Of a stretch of DNA of 64,000 nucleotides, positions 9,308 through 17,334 are shown piece after piece. The notes under the pieces were generated by a model, which saw only the letters and a list, made by a program, of their open reading frames with translations, ran no database searches and was not told the origin of the DNA. Where the stretch lies: NCBI RefSeq assembly GCF_029143285.1, contig NZ_JAPDSH010000007.1, positions 78,676 to 142,675 of the forward strand, in the 5' to 3' direction. Every line of letters starts with the position of its first letter. Positions within the stretch are counted from its first letter, which is position 1. Position numbers and translations under genes: made by a program. The stretch comes from Vagococcus proximus (GTDB taxonomy: Bacteria; Bacillota; Bacilli; Lactobacillales; Vagococcaceae).

Positions 9308-10820
9308 ATGGATTGAAACCTATTTCAATTTTGAAAAAGTGGATGGGAAGCAGTTAATTAAAGCAACATGGGAAACGTTATATATGACTACATTCTCTAT
9401 GTTAGCAGTTACGATTATTGGGTTAATATTAGGATTAATTTTATTTTCTTTACAAAAGCAGGGAACTAAAGTATCAAAAGTCTGTTATGCAATATTATCT
9501 GTGTTTACAAATATTTGTCGGTCAATCCCTTTTATTATATTGATTATTTTACTCATCCCAATTACGAGACAAGTATTAGGGACGTTCTTAGGACCGACGG
9601 CAGCTATTTTTGCGTTAGTGGTATCTGCAGCACCCTTTTATGCTAGATTGGTTGAGATGGCGCTTAGAGAAGTAGACGAAGGTGTGCTAGAAGCATCTCG
9701 TGCTATGGGGATGACTCATTTTGAAATCATTCGAAAAGTACTGCTGCCTGAAAGTTTGCCGGCACTTTTATCCGGTGGAACAGTTACGACAATAACAATG
9801 ATTGGTTTTACTGCTATGGCAGGAGCTATTAATGCAGGTGGTCTTGGAGGGATTGCGTATCAAGATGGATTTATGAGAAATAATTTGACGGTGACCTTAG
9901 TTGCCACTATTTTACTATTAGTTATTGTGTTTATTGTCCAGGGGATAGGCGATAGTGTGGTTAAAGCTGTGGATAAACGACAAAATAAACAAGAGACAAG
10001 AAGTTTAAAAGTTTGGGGAATAATCGGAAGTTTAGCGTTAGTTGTTCTTCTTGGCTTTAGCTTAACTACTAAAAATGAAACGACTGATTTAAAAGTATTA
10101 AAAGTAGGAGCTTCTCCAACACCTCATAGTGAGATTTTAGAGCATATCAAACCCTTAATGAAAAAGGAAGGTATTCAACTTGAGGTTGTTAAATTTGATG
10201 ATTTTATCTTACCCAATAAAGCTTTAGCAGAAAAAGAAATAGACGCTAATTACTTTCAACATGAACCATTTTTCGATTTAGCAGTAGCTGAAAATAATTA
10301 TGACTTTGTTAATCAAGGTGCTGTTCATATTGAATTGATGGGATTATATTCCAAGAAGTGGTACTCTATTAAGGAGTTACCTAAAAATGCAACCTTACTT
10401 GTTAGTAATTCTACAGCCGATTGGGGGCGTGTGATTACAATTTTACAAGAAGCGGGTTTAGTAAAAGTAAAGCAAGGTGTCAGCTTACTTAATGCAACCT
10501 TTGATGATATTGTGGAAAACCCTAAAAATATTAAATTTAGTCATCAATTAAATCCAGAGTTATTAACAACAGCGTATGAGAATGATGAAGCAGATTTAAT
10601 TGCAATCAATGCTAATTATGCGGACACGATTGGATTATCCCCTAAAACGGATGGACTATTGGTGGAGAAAGAACAATCCCCTTATGGAAATATTCTCGTC
10701 TCTCGAAAAGATAATGACTCTTCAAAGGAAATTGAAACATTAAAAAATGTCATTCATTCAGAGTCTGTAAAAAAATGGATAATGAAAAAATGGGATGGAA
10801 AAATCCAGCCAATTGATTAA
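9300..10820 (+). CDS. Fused methionine ABC permease and substrate-binding protein (MetI-MetQ)
   Basis: This 506-residue protein joins two normally separate subunits. Residues about 1-220 are a MetI permease with the EAA-like loop EASRAMGMTHFEIIRKVLLPESLP. After a basic linker and one extra hydrophobic segment (GIIGSLALVVLLGF, about residues 238-252) comes an NlpA/MetQ binding domain (LKVGASPTPHSEIL to the end). The lipobox cysteine expected in a free MetQ is absent; the transmembrane segment appears to replace the lipid anchor. The frame is continuous with no sign of a sequencing join. Together with MetN it should form a complete importer with binding domains tethered to the permease. Confidence 0.9.
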   Translation: MNKWIETYFNFEKVDGKQLIKATWETLYMTTFSMLAVTIIGLILGLILFSLQKQGTKVSKVCYAILSVFTNICRSIPFIILIILLIPITRQVLGTFLGPTAAIFALVVSAAPFYARLVEMALREVDEGVLEASRAMGMTHFEIIRKVLLPESLPALLSGGTVTTITMIGFTAMAGAINAGGLGGIAYQDGFMRNNLTVTLVATILLLVIVFIVQGIGDSVVKAVDKRQNKQETRSLKVWGIIGSLALVVLLGFSLTTKNETTDLKVLKVGASPTPHSEILEHIKPLMKKEGIQLEVVKFDDFILPNKALAEKEIDANYFQHEPFFDLAVAENNYDFVNQGAVHIELMGLYSKKWYSIKELPKNATLLVSNSTADWGRVITILQEAGLVKVKQGVSLLNATFDDIVENPKNIKFSHQLNPELLTTAYENDEADLIAINANYADTIGLSPKTDGLLVEKEQSPYGNILVSRKDNDSSKEIETLKNVIHSESVKKWIMKKWDGKIQPID

Positions 10821-10954
10821 ATCGAAAAGTTATTGGACACAAAGAATATATTTAATTATATAAAGAATGATACTTTTTTATTTGTTGATAAATCCCAAAA
10901 ATAAAATGTAAAAATATAAAGACGTGATATGTTACTCTAAAAAAAAGTAAAAAT

Positions 10955-11010
10955 GAAATAAAACTAACCATACTTTCGTCAAATAGGATTAGTTTTATTT
11001 CTAGTTTTTT
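10955..11010 (+). terminator. Terminator-like hairpin directly ahead of the GT2 ribosome binding site
   Basis: GAAATAAAACTAACC (10955-10969) pairs with GGATTAGTTTTATTTC (10986-11001) with one bulged A, followed by TAGTTTTTT. The T tract abuts AGGAGGAATAG and the ATG at 11022. It may simply end the met operon, but its position also fits attenuation of the downstream glycosyltransferase gene. Confidence 0.75.
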
Positions 11011-11021
11011 AGGAGGAATAG

Positions 11022-12293
11022 ATGGCTAATATTTTATCAATGTTGGTTTTGTTATCATTCGTAGGCGTCTTTATCTACTTTTTTTGGAGTGCCTTTTTAT
11101 TTGTATTTCCTAGACATCGAAATGATTGCTTCAAAATCTATGAGCCATATACAATGTATATCATGATACCAATGATGAATGAGTGTTATGTCGCACGTTC
11201 AACGGTGGAATCTTTTTATAAACATTATCAGAAAAAAATAAACGATAACATAAAGATTAATTTACTCGTTATTGATGATGGTTCAGATGATGGGACGACA
11301 GAAATTTTAGCAGAGCTAGAAGAAAAATATGAGACACTTCATGTTTTAAATCGTGTCTTACCTGAGGCTCAAACGGGAAAAGGCGAAGCGCTTAATGCTG
11401 GACTTACTTATATTCGACTTTTAAATGAAACACCTCTAACTCATACGTTAATTGGTATCATGGATGCAGATGCATTCATATCGATGGAAGACTTTGAAAA
11501 AGTATTTAATACATTTTTTAGTTACAAAGATATTTCTATGGTTCAGATAACAGTCGGGATGAACAGTACAAAGAAGTGGTTACATATTATGCAGGACATT
11601 GAATTTCAATCGTGTAATTACATGATTCAAAATACTCGGAATTATTTTGGAAATAGCGCGGCATCAGGTAATGGGCAATTTTTTAGGCTATCTGATCTGC
11701 CTTTAACAGAAGTTTGGGGAAATTCTTTATTAGAAGACTTTGAATCAAGCACAAAGCTGCTTCTACGTGGTAAAAAAACTTACTATTTGGAAGATGCAAA
11801 AGTGATTCAAGAGCCCGTAAGTTCTATTAAGACACTTGTGAAACAAAGAACACGATGGGCACAAGGTGGAATCGAATGTATTGGTAAATATAGTGGAATT
11901 ATTTTAAAAAGCAAAACGATTCCATTAAGAGCAAAATTAGAGATGTACTTTTATATGTTTTTACCTTTTGTAACAGCTGTTTCGGTTATTGGTCATGGTG
12001 CTGTAATGATGTTACAATTCTATGGAGTAGTAAAAAAAGGATTGGATTTAAATGGGGTTCTTTTAGTTATTATTCTTTTATCTCTACTGATATCACTGAC
12101 TTTAAGTACCGTATATTGGCGAAGGACGGGTTTAAGCTTCTTACGCTGTTCATTATATGGTTTGACTATTCCGGTATATAATTTAACATTAATACCAGTA
12201 GCTTATTCTGCAATTTATCGCTACATTACTAATAACAGTACATGGGAAAAAACTGTACACCTAAATACATCACAAGAATTAGAGGAGGCATGA
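11022..12293 (+). CDS. Membrane glycosyltransferase, family 2
   Basis: This 423-residue processive-type GT2 protein has an N-terminal membrane segment (about residues 3-27) and several C-terminal segments (about 305-410). Catalytic features are DDGSDDGT, the DxD-like MDADAF, and QRTRWAQGG, the QxxRW motif of cellulose/hyaluronan synthase-like enzymes. It should use a nucleotide sugar on the cytoplasmic face to build or extend a surface glycan. The downstream gene is a UDP-GlcNAc 2-epimerase starting 2 bases after the stop codon, which suggests ManNAc or GlcNAc substrates. No other polysaccharide genes are adjacent. Confidence 0.87.
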   Translation: MANILSMLVLLSFVGVFIYFFWSAFLFVFPRHRNDCFKIYEPYTMYIMIPMMNECYVARSTVESFYKHYQKKINDNIKINLLVIDDGSDDGTTEILAELEEKYETLHVLNRVLPEAQTGKGEALNAGLTYIRLLNETPLTHTLIGIMDADAFISMEDFEKVFNTFFSYKDISMVQITVGMNSTKKWLHIMQDIEFQSCNYMIQNTRNYFGNSAASGNGQFFRLSDLPLTEVWGNSLLEDFESSTKLLLRGKKTYYLEDAKVIQEPVSSIKTLVKQRTRWAQGGIECIGKYSGIILKSKTIPLRAKLEMYFYMFLPFVTAVSVIGHGAVMMLQFYGVVKKGLDLNGVLLVIILLSLLISLTLSTVYWRRTGLSFLRCSLYGLTIPVYNLTLIPVAYSAIYRYITNNSTWEKTVHLNTSQELEEA

Positions 12294-12294
12294 T

Positions 12295-13407
12295 ATGAAA
12301 AATTTGAAAGTAGTGACGTTATTTGGAACGAGACCGGAAGCAATTAAAATGGCACCACTTGTGAAAGAACTAGAAAGTCGTGAGGAAATTACATCTGTTG
12401 TCGTTTCAACAGGTCAACATAAGGAAATGCTACAGCAAGTTTTAGATATTTTTGACATTAGTCCTGATTATGATTTAGAGATTATGAGTAAAAATCAAAC
12501 ATTAGTAGGAATTACTACAGCTATTTTAACAAAATTGACACCTATTTTAGAACAAGAGCTACCTGATGTTGTTCTTGTTCATGGTGATACAACGACCGCT
12601 TTTGTAGGCGGGTTAGCTGCTTTTTATAATCAAGTTCCAATAGGGCATGTCGAAGCAGGATTAAGAACATATGACAAGTATTCACCTTTTCCTGAAGAGA
12701 TGAATCGCCAGTTGATTGATCGTTTGGCAGACTATTATTATGCTCCGACACCTGAAAATAAAGAGAGTTTACTTAAAGAGAATATATCTGAAAAAGCTAT
12801 TATTGTGACAGGAAATACGGCAATTGATGCGATGAGTTATACGGTCGGTAAGACCGACATAGATGAGATTGTTCAAAAAAATAATAAAGAGTCTAAATTA
12901 ATGCTGTTAACGATGCATAGGCGAGAAAACTTGGGAGAACCAATGAAGCAAACACTTAAAGCGATTAGACAAGTGTTGGACAATCATCCAGATTATGAAT
13001 TAGTTTTTCCAGTTCACTTAAACCCTGTCGTACAAGATACGGCGAAAGCTATTTTAGGCGATCATGACAGAGTACACTTAATTAGCCCACTAGATGTAGT
13101 TGAGTTTCATAATTTAATCGCGCATTCTGCTTTGATTTTATCAGATTCTGGAGGTGTTCAAGAAGAAGCACCTCATTTGAATAAGCCAGTTCTAGTATTG
13201 AGGGAGTCAACTGAGAGAACAGAAGCAGTAACGAGAGGGACCGTTAAGTTAATTGGAACAACTTATGACGGGGTACTCGCAGAAATCGAAGATCTTTTAT
13301 CTCATCCTGAAATCTATACAAGAATGGCAGAGTCACAGAACCCTTATGGGGATGGGCAAGCAAGTCGACGTATTGTTGATCATTTGATTGATTCACTAAA
13401 AAAATAA
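12295..13407 (+). CDS. wecB: UDP-N-acetylglucosamine 2-epimerase (non-hydrolysing)
   Basis: This enzyme interconverts UDP-GlcNAc and UDP-ManNAc, the ManNAc donor for teichoic acid linkage units and capsules. The 370-residue length is standard. Typical motifs are LFGTRPEAIKMAPL, VHGDTTTAF, GHVEAGLRT and DSGGVQEEAP. It is co-transcribed with the GT2 gene with a one-base gap, and AGAGGAGG overlaps the end of that gene. A terminator closes the two-gene unit. Also called mnaA. Confidence 0.94.
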   Translation: MKNLKVVTLFGTRPEAIKMAPLVKELESREEITSVVVSTGQHKEMLQQVLDIFDISPDYDLEIMSKNQTLVGITTAILTKLTPILEQELPDVVLVHGDTTTAFVGGLAAFYNQVPIGHVEAGLRTYDKYSPFPEEMNRQLIDRLADYYYAPTPENKESLLKENISEKAIIVTGNTAIDAMSYTVGKTDIDEIVQKNNKESKLMLLTMHRRENLGEPMKQTLKAIRQVLDNHPDYELVFPVHLNPVVQDTAKAILGDHDRVHLISPLDVVEFHNLIAHSALILSDSGGVQEEAPHLNKPVLVLRESTERTEAVTRGTVKLIGTTYDGVLAEIEDLLSHPEIYTRMAESQNPYGDGQASRRIVDHLIDSLKK

Positions 13408-13414
13408 TTGACTA

Positions 13415-13448
13415 AACCGCTACTTGTGTTTGAAAGTGGTGGTTTTTT
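13415..13448 (+). terminator. Rho-independent terminator after wecB
   Basis: AACCGCTACTT and AAGTGGTGGTT arms (G-T pairs allowed) are followed by six T residues. Confidence 0.88.
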
Positions 13449-13570
13449 AGTATTAATAATAGTGTTCTCTTTAATATTGTACAAGGAAACACAAATCAAT
13501 AAGTTGCAGTATCCTAAAAAAGCAATTAAACTAGGTTTATTGATAAAAGTTAGTTAATGGGGTGTTATAT

Positions 13571-13957
13571 ATGTATCAAGTGATATCGATCTATGGAGAA
13601 AATGAACCGTGGTGGTTTTTTGAAGATTGGGAACTGGATATTGTTGAAGAAGAAGTGTTTGAGACACTCGAAGAAGCTAAAGAATGTTATTTGAAAAAAT
13701 TTACCCACTATCATCGTGAGTATAGTATGATTAGGGATAAAGAAGACTATTTAGTGGCGTTTTGGAATGAAGGAGAACTTCGTTATTGTGAGGATTGCGA
13801 CGAAGACCTTCAACTTTACAAAGGGCTTATGCTTCTGAAAGAGTGTAAAAAACTTTCAGAAGATGGAAAGGATCAGAATGAAACAGTTAATTATCGCAGA
13901 AAAGCCAAGTGTTGCAAGAGACCTGGCCAAAGTATTGGGAGCAACTCAGAAGAGTAA
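13571..13957 (+). CDS. DUF1033 family protein
   Basis: This small acidic protein begins MYQVISIYGENEPWWFFEDWE, the usual opening of DUF1033 proteins of lactic acid bacteria. It contains a CEDCDED cluster, but the function is unknown. ATG 13571 is chosen since GGGGTG lies 7 bases upstream. The last 80 bases overlap topB in another frame, and the C-terminal tail (after about residue 100) is basic and cysteine-bearing, unlike the acidic body. The overlap may make topB translation depend on this gene. Confidence 0.75.
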   Translation: MYQVISIYGENEPWWFFEDWELDIVEEEVFETLEEAKECYLKKFTHYHREYSMIRDKEDYLVAFWNEGELRYCEDCDEDLQLYKGLMLLKECKKLSEDGKDQNETVNYRRKAKCCKRPGQSIGSNSEE

Positions 13958-15965
13958 GAGTTATATTGAAGGACCTAATGTTGTCATTACATGGGCATTA
14001 GGACATTTATTAGGTTTAAAAATGCCAGAAGATTACAATAAAGACTGGGCACAATGGAACATGGAGAGTTTACCTATGATTCCTAAAAAAACAGGCATTA
14101 AACCTCTACCTAAAACAGGTGGACAATTGAAAGCAATCAGTCAACTGGCTAAACGAAAAGATATTAAAGAAGCCGTTATCGCGACTGATGCTGGGCGTGA
14201 AGGAGAACTTGTCGCACGTTGGATTTTAGAATATGTAAGATTCAACAAACCAGTCAAACGTTTATGGATTTCGTCACAGACACCTAAAGCGATTAAGGCT
14301 GGATTTGCCAAATTAGAACCAAGTAAAAATTATGATAATTTATATCAATCAGCTTTAGCAAGAGCAGAAGCTGATTGGTTAGTTGGATTAAATGTAACAC
14401 GTGCTTTAACCGTTAAGTATGATGATAATTTATCAGCTGGACGCGTTCAAACACCAACGCTGGCTCTTGTAAGAAAACAAGAACAAAAAATTGAAAGTTT
14501 TAGGGCTGAGAATTTCTTTACGGTAGATTTGATGTATCAAGGCTTAGCAGGCCGTCTTCAATTAAAAAATCCACGCCAGTTTAAAACACGAGAAGAAATA
14601 GAAAGCTATGTAACAAGAGAGAGTTTAAAGAGCGGTAAGGTTACGTCTGTTAAGACTAAAGAAAAAGTTGAAACAGCACCATTGCCATTTGATTTGACTG
14701 AATTACAGCGTGAAGCCAATCAACGCTATGGTTTTTCTGCTAAAAAAACATTAGGATTAGTTCAAAGTTTGTATGAGGTACACAAAGTGGTCACTTACCC
14801 TAGAACAGATTCTAAGTATTTAACACAGGATATGAAAGAGACGATGAAAGAACGTCTTCAAGCTGTTGCGAGTTATTATCCACAAGAAGCCAAAGCGGCT
14901 ATCAGACAAGGAGCTAGGGTAACGGTTACTAAAGTATTCCAAGATAGCAAAGTAACAGATCACCATGCCTTAATTCCAACCGAGCAAACACCTCGTGCGG
15001 AAAAAATGGATAATGATGAACAAAAAATTTACCAAATGATTACAACTCGTTTCTTAGGTTTATTCTCAGAGGCTCATGTTAGTGAGAATCAAACGGTAGA
15101 AGTTAAAGTAGGCTCTGATTTATTCTTATTCAGACAAACTAAAATTAAAACACAAGGTTGGAAACGTGACGATAAAAGTACAGTTAAAAAGGAAGTCGCT
15201 TTTTCTGAAGGTCAAACTATTCCGGCAAATTATCAATTTAACAAAGAAGTAACAACACCTCCTAATGCTTTATCTGAAGGCACGTTACTTGGTCAAATGG
15301 AGAAACATCAGTTAGGAACACCTGCTACTCGTGCTGAAATTATAGAAAAATTGATTAAATCAGAATTGATGGAGCGTAAGACGAATAAGCTAAATGTGAC
15401 ACCTAAAGGAAAACAATTATTAAAATTAGTCAATCCGTCTCTAGTCACCCCTGATTTAACAGAAAAATGGGAAAAAGAGCTAGAAGAGATTGCTCAAGGA
15501 AAACGTAATAGTCAAGTCTTTATCAAAGAAATTGCCCAAGAGACAGAACAATTGGTTAAAGAAATTAAATATAGTGAAGCAACGTACACTGATTTTTCTT
15601 TAACATCAAAAGAGTGTCCTGATTGTGGCTCGGCTTTACGAGAAAAAAATACGCGTGATGGTAAGGTTTATGTGTGTACAGGTGAAACATGTAAGTACCG
15701 TCGTCGTAAAGATCCTAAAGTATCAAATCGTCGTTGTCCACAATGCCATAAGAAGATGGAAATACATGAAGGTAAAAATGGTCAATTCTTCAAGTGTAAG
15801 TATTGTGTCATTACTGAAAAAGTAGCGTCTGGTAAAGAACGTAAGAAGAAAATGACGAAGCATGAAGAAAAAAAATTATTGAAGAAATATAGTCAGAATC
15901 AACAGGCAGAACCAGAAGAAAGTCCGTTAGCACTTGCTTTAAAAGCTGCTATGAAAGATAACTAA
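13878..15965 (+). CDS. topB: DNA topoisomerase III
   Basis: This type IA topoisomerase decatenates DNA through single-strand passage. The TOPRIM domain opens with IIAEKPSVARDLA and includes DAGREGELV; the active-site tyrosine lies in TYPRTDSKYL. The C-terminus carries two zinc-binding cysteine clusters: CPDCG...C...C and CPQCHKK...CKYC. ATG 13878 is preferred to the upstream in-frame ATG at 13863 because AAAGGA lies before it and the family starts at MKQLIIAEK. Length is 695 residues, as expected for Bacilli TopB. It overlaps DUF1033. Confidence 0.94.
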   Translation: MKQLIIAEKPSVARDLAKVLGATQKSKSYIEGPNVVITWALGHLLGLKMPEDYNKDWAQWNMESLPMIPKKTGIKPLPKTGGQLKAISQLAKRKDIKEAVIATDAGREGELVARWILEYVRFNKPVKRLWISSQTPKAIKAGFAKLEPSKNYDNLYQSALARAEADWLVGLNVTRALTVKYDDNLSAGRVQTPTLALVRKQEQKIESFRAENFFTVDLMYQGLAGRLQLKNPRQFKTREEIESYVTRESLKSGKVTSVKTKEKVETAPLPFDLTELQREANQRYGFSAKKTLGLVQSLYEVHKVVTYPRTDSKYLTQDMKETMKERLQAVASYYPQEAKAAIRQGARVTVTKVFQDSKVTDHHALIPTEQTPRAEKMDNDEQKIYQMITTRFLGLFSEAHVSENQTVEVKVGSDLFLFRQTKIKTQGWKRDDKSTVKKEVAFSEGQTIPANYQFNKEVTTPPNALSEGTLLGQMEKHQLGTPATRAEIIEKLIKSELMERKTNKLNVTPKGKQLLKLVNPSLVTPDLTEKWEKELEEIAQGKRNSQVFIKEIAQETEQLVKEIKYSEATYTDFSLTSKECPDCGSALREKNTRDGKVYVCTGETCKYRRRKDPKVSNRRCPQCHKKMEIHEGKNGQFFKCKYCVITEKVASGKERKKKMTKHEEKKLLKKYSQNQQAEPEESPLALALKAAMKDN

Positions 15966-15982
15966 TAATCAGAAAGTCCTAT

Positions 15983-16011
15983 CTGTCACATTATTGTGAC
16001 AGAACTGATCC
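15983..16011. repeat. Left copy of a 1.27-kb-spaced inverted repeat
   Basis: TGTCACATTATTGTGACA is itself palindromic, and reading inward continues as GAACTGATCC. The reverse complement of this site matches 20 of 23 positions at 17231-17253, so the two sites form an inverted pair about 1.27 kb apart. Confidence 0.55.
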
Positions 16012-16341
16012 ATAGGTTGTATGTCAAATGCTATGGATAATTAAAATCTTATCTTTATAGTTAATAATTAGGCAGTTTTACCATTTTAGGTAAAACTGTT
16101 TTTTTGTATAATATTAAATTTGATCAGTATTGATATGTATGTCGATGCATCCTAAAAGCAGTTATAAAAGGATGTAAAAAAACAATTATAAGATTTTCAA
16201 CAAATGGGACAAGCCCATTTAAGAAATTTATGGTTATGCTAATTTCCTGAAGAAAGAGGATGTTATAACTGAAGTTAAAAAAAGTATAAAAATTGAGAGA
16301 ATTTAATATTTTATCAGTAATGAATTTTTTAGATTTAGATA

Positions 16342-16560
16342 ATTTGTAACGAAATATAGCCAAGGGAAATAGATTATCGACTTCTTAAAGTAGCGTTTCA
16401 ACAGTTATTAAACTAAGTAAAGAACGATTGTTATGGGCGGACAAAATTAATCATGTGCGGTTAAAAAATCCAAAAGAGGTAGTAGAAGAATTATTAAAAG
16501 GCTATTAAATTAACCGTGAAGCCAATCTAACTGTTAGTGTAGAATTTATTTGTCAAAAGC
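16342..16560 (+). pseudogene. Degenerate coding remnant, possibly an IS21-type IstA N-terminal region
   Basis: One + frame reads NIAKGNRLSTS-stop-SSVSTVIKLSKERLLW, then LKNPKEVVEELLKGY-stop-INREANLTVSVEF. The pattern (helix-turn-helix SSVSTVIKLSKE, then a short acidic helix) resembles the N-terminus of IS21-family IstA transposases, but the match is only by eye. In-frame stops and the lack of a start show it is not functional. It could also be a fragment of another HTH protein. Confidence 0.3.
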
Positions 16561-16610
16561 TGACCTTTTTTATCTGGAGTAGAAAATGATATTTCTTTGC
16601 CTAATTTTTA

Positions 16611-16619
16611 TGTTATAAT
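16611..16619 (+). promoter_or_regulatory. Extended -10 promoter for the small membrane protein
   Basis: TGTTATAAT is a TG-N-TATAAT element 24 bases before the start codon at 16644. No -35 box is evident. Confidence 0.5.
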
Positions 16620-16643
16620 TTTTTTATAAAAGGGGTGATTTTT

Positions 16644-16997
16644 ATGTTATTTATTTGGAAAAACAAGGGATTTCTCGTACCCGTAGCTATTATATTAGGA
16701 TATGTTCCATTGATTGCTTTGGCAGGGTTCGGTATTTCAGAAAACTATCCAGTTGGATCTATTCAACAACGCTTAATAGGAATGTTAGCTATTTTAACAG
16801 TATTTTCTCCAGCCTTAATCAATTTTTTATTTACTAAATATTTTATCAAAAATGAAGCTATTAAAATTGTTACTGATGAGAATGGTAAAGAATATAAGCT
16901 TAATAATATCAGTACTTTCTTCTTTATAAAAAATAGTACATGGACTAAATTGTTGGTTATTTTTCCGATGTTAACCTTGATAAAGTCATTTTTTTAA
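16644..16997 (+). CDS. Small multi-pass membrane protein of unknown function
   Basis: This 117-residue protein has two clear hydrophobic segments (about residues 9-30 and 44-68) and a third near the C-terminus (about 98-116). A short hydrophilic patch, VTDENGKEYKL, lies between the last two. I do not recognise a family. ATG 16644 is preceded by AAAGGGGTGA at suitable spacing. It has its own promoter and terminator and lies inside the inverted repeat pair, so it may be an accessory cargo gene. Confidence 0.65.
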   Translation: MLFIWKNKGFLVPVAIILGYVPLIALAGFGISENYPVGSIQQRLIGMLAILTVFSPALINFLFTKYFIKNEAIKIVTDENGKEYKLNNISTFFFIKNSTWTKLLVIFPMLTLIKSFF

Positions 16998-17012
16998 AAT
17001 AATTTTCAAAAA

Positions 17013-17061
17013 AACTTAACCTCATTTTGTCGATTCTTTTAAAATGAGATTAAGTTTTTTT
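17013..17061 (+). terminator. Rho-independent terminator after the small membrane protein
   Basis: AACTTAACCTCATTTT and AAAATGAGATTAAGTT arms (one mismatch) are followed by a T run. The intergenic stretch 16998-17334 holds this, a second hairpin and the ftsK promoter, and no gene. Confidence 0.88.
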
Positions 17062-17160
17062 ATATCGGTCATTAGAGATATTTAGAAGTGTCCACTGGTT
17101 TTATAAAAAATAAATCATTTTCTTTTACTTTAAGTGGATAAGTAATTCTTTTTCATAGTA

Positions 17161-17208
17161 AAAATAGCCCGTTGAATTCATTTTACATAAATTCAACGGG
17201 CTATTTTT
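17161..17208. terminator. Bidirectional terminator upstream of ftsK
   Basis: AAAATAGCCCGTTGAATT and AATTCAACGGGCTATTTT are perfect 18-bp arms with A and T runs on both outer sides, so it can work on both strands. It is not adjacent to any intact gene end on either side, which suggests it once belonged to a lost gene. Confidence 0.85.
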
Positions 17209-17230
17209 ATAGTTGTATCAATCTAAGTGT

Positions 17231-17253
17231 CAGTTCTGTCACATTATTGTGGC
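17231..17253. repeat. Right copy of the 1.27-kb-spaced inverted repeat
   Basis: CAGTTCTGTCACATTATTGTGG shares CTGTCACATTATTGTG directly with the left copy, and is also related to it by inversion (20 of 23) because the core is nearly palindromic. It may be the right end of a decayed insertion element. Confidence 0.55.
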
Positions 17254-17280
17254 TCGATAGGGCTTTTTATTTATATCGAC

Positions 17281-17309
17281 TTTGTAGACGTTGATTTTTA
17301 TAGTATAAT
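17281..17309 (+). promoter_or_regulatory. Promoter of ftsK
   Basis: TATAAT at 17304-17309, with TTTGTA 17 bases upstream. The -10 ends 25 bases before the start codon, leaving a short leader with AAAGGAGG. Confidence 0.55.
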
Positions 17310-17334
17310 GGATAGGACTTAAAGGAGGAACGAC

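Larger units (their letters stand above)
16016..16643. other. Gene-poor, apparently decayed stretch between topB and a small membrane protein gene
   Basis: I find no intact gene here. Short protein-like stretches are broken by stops in all frames on the + strand. The 79-codon open frame on the minus strand (16124-16363) has no ribosome binding site or recognisable family, and I do not call it. The region lies inside the inverted repeat pair and is best read as the remnant of a mobile or accessory element. Confidence 0.5.

Noticed and set aside
9300..10820. Sequencing frameshift joining metI and metQ
   Set aside because: The joining region is a continuous, plausible linker plus membrane helix, and there is no leftover ribosome binding site or lipoprotein signal for a separate metQ.
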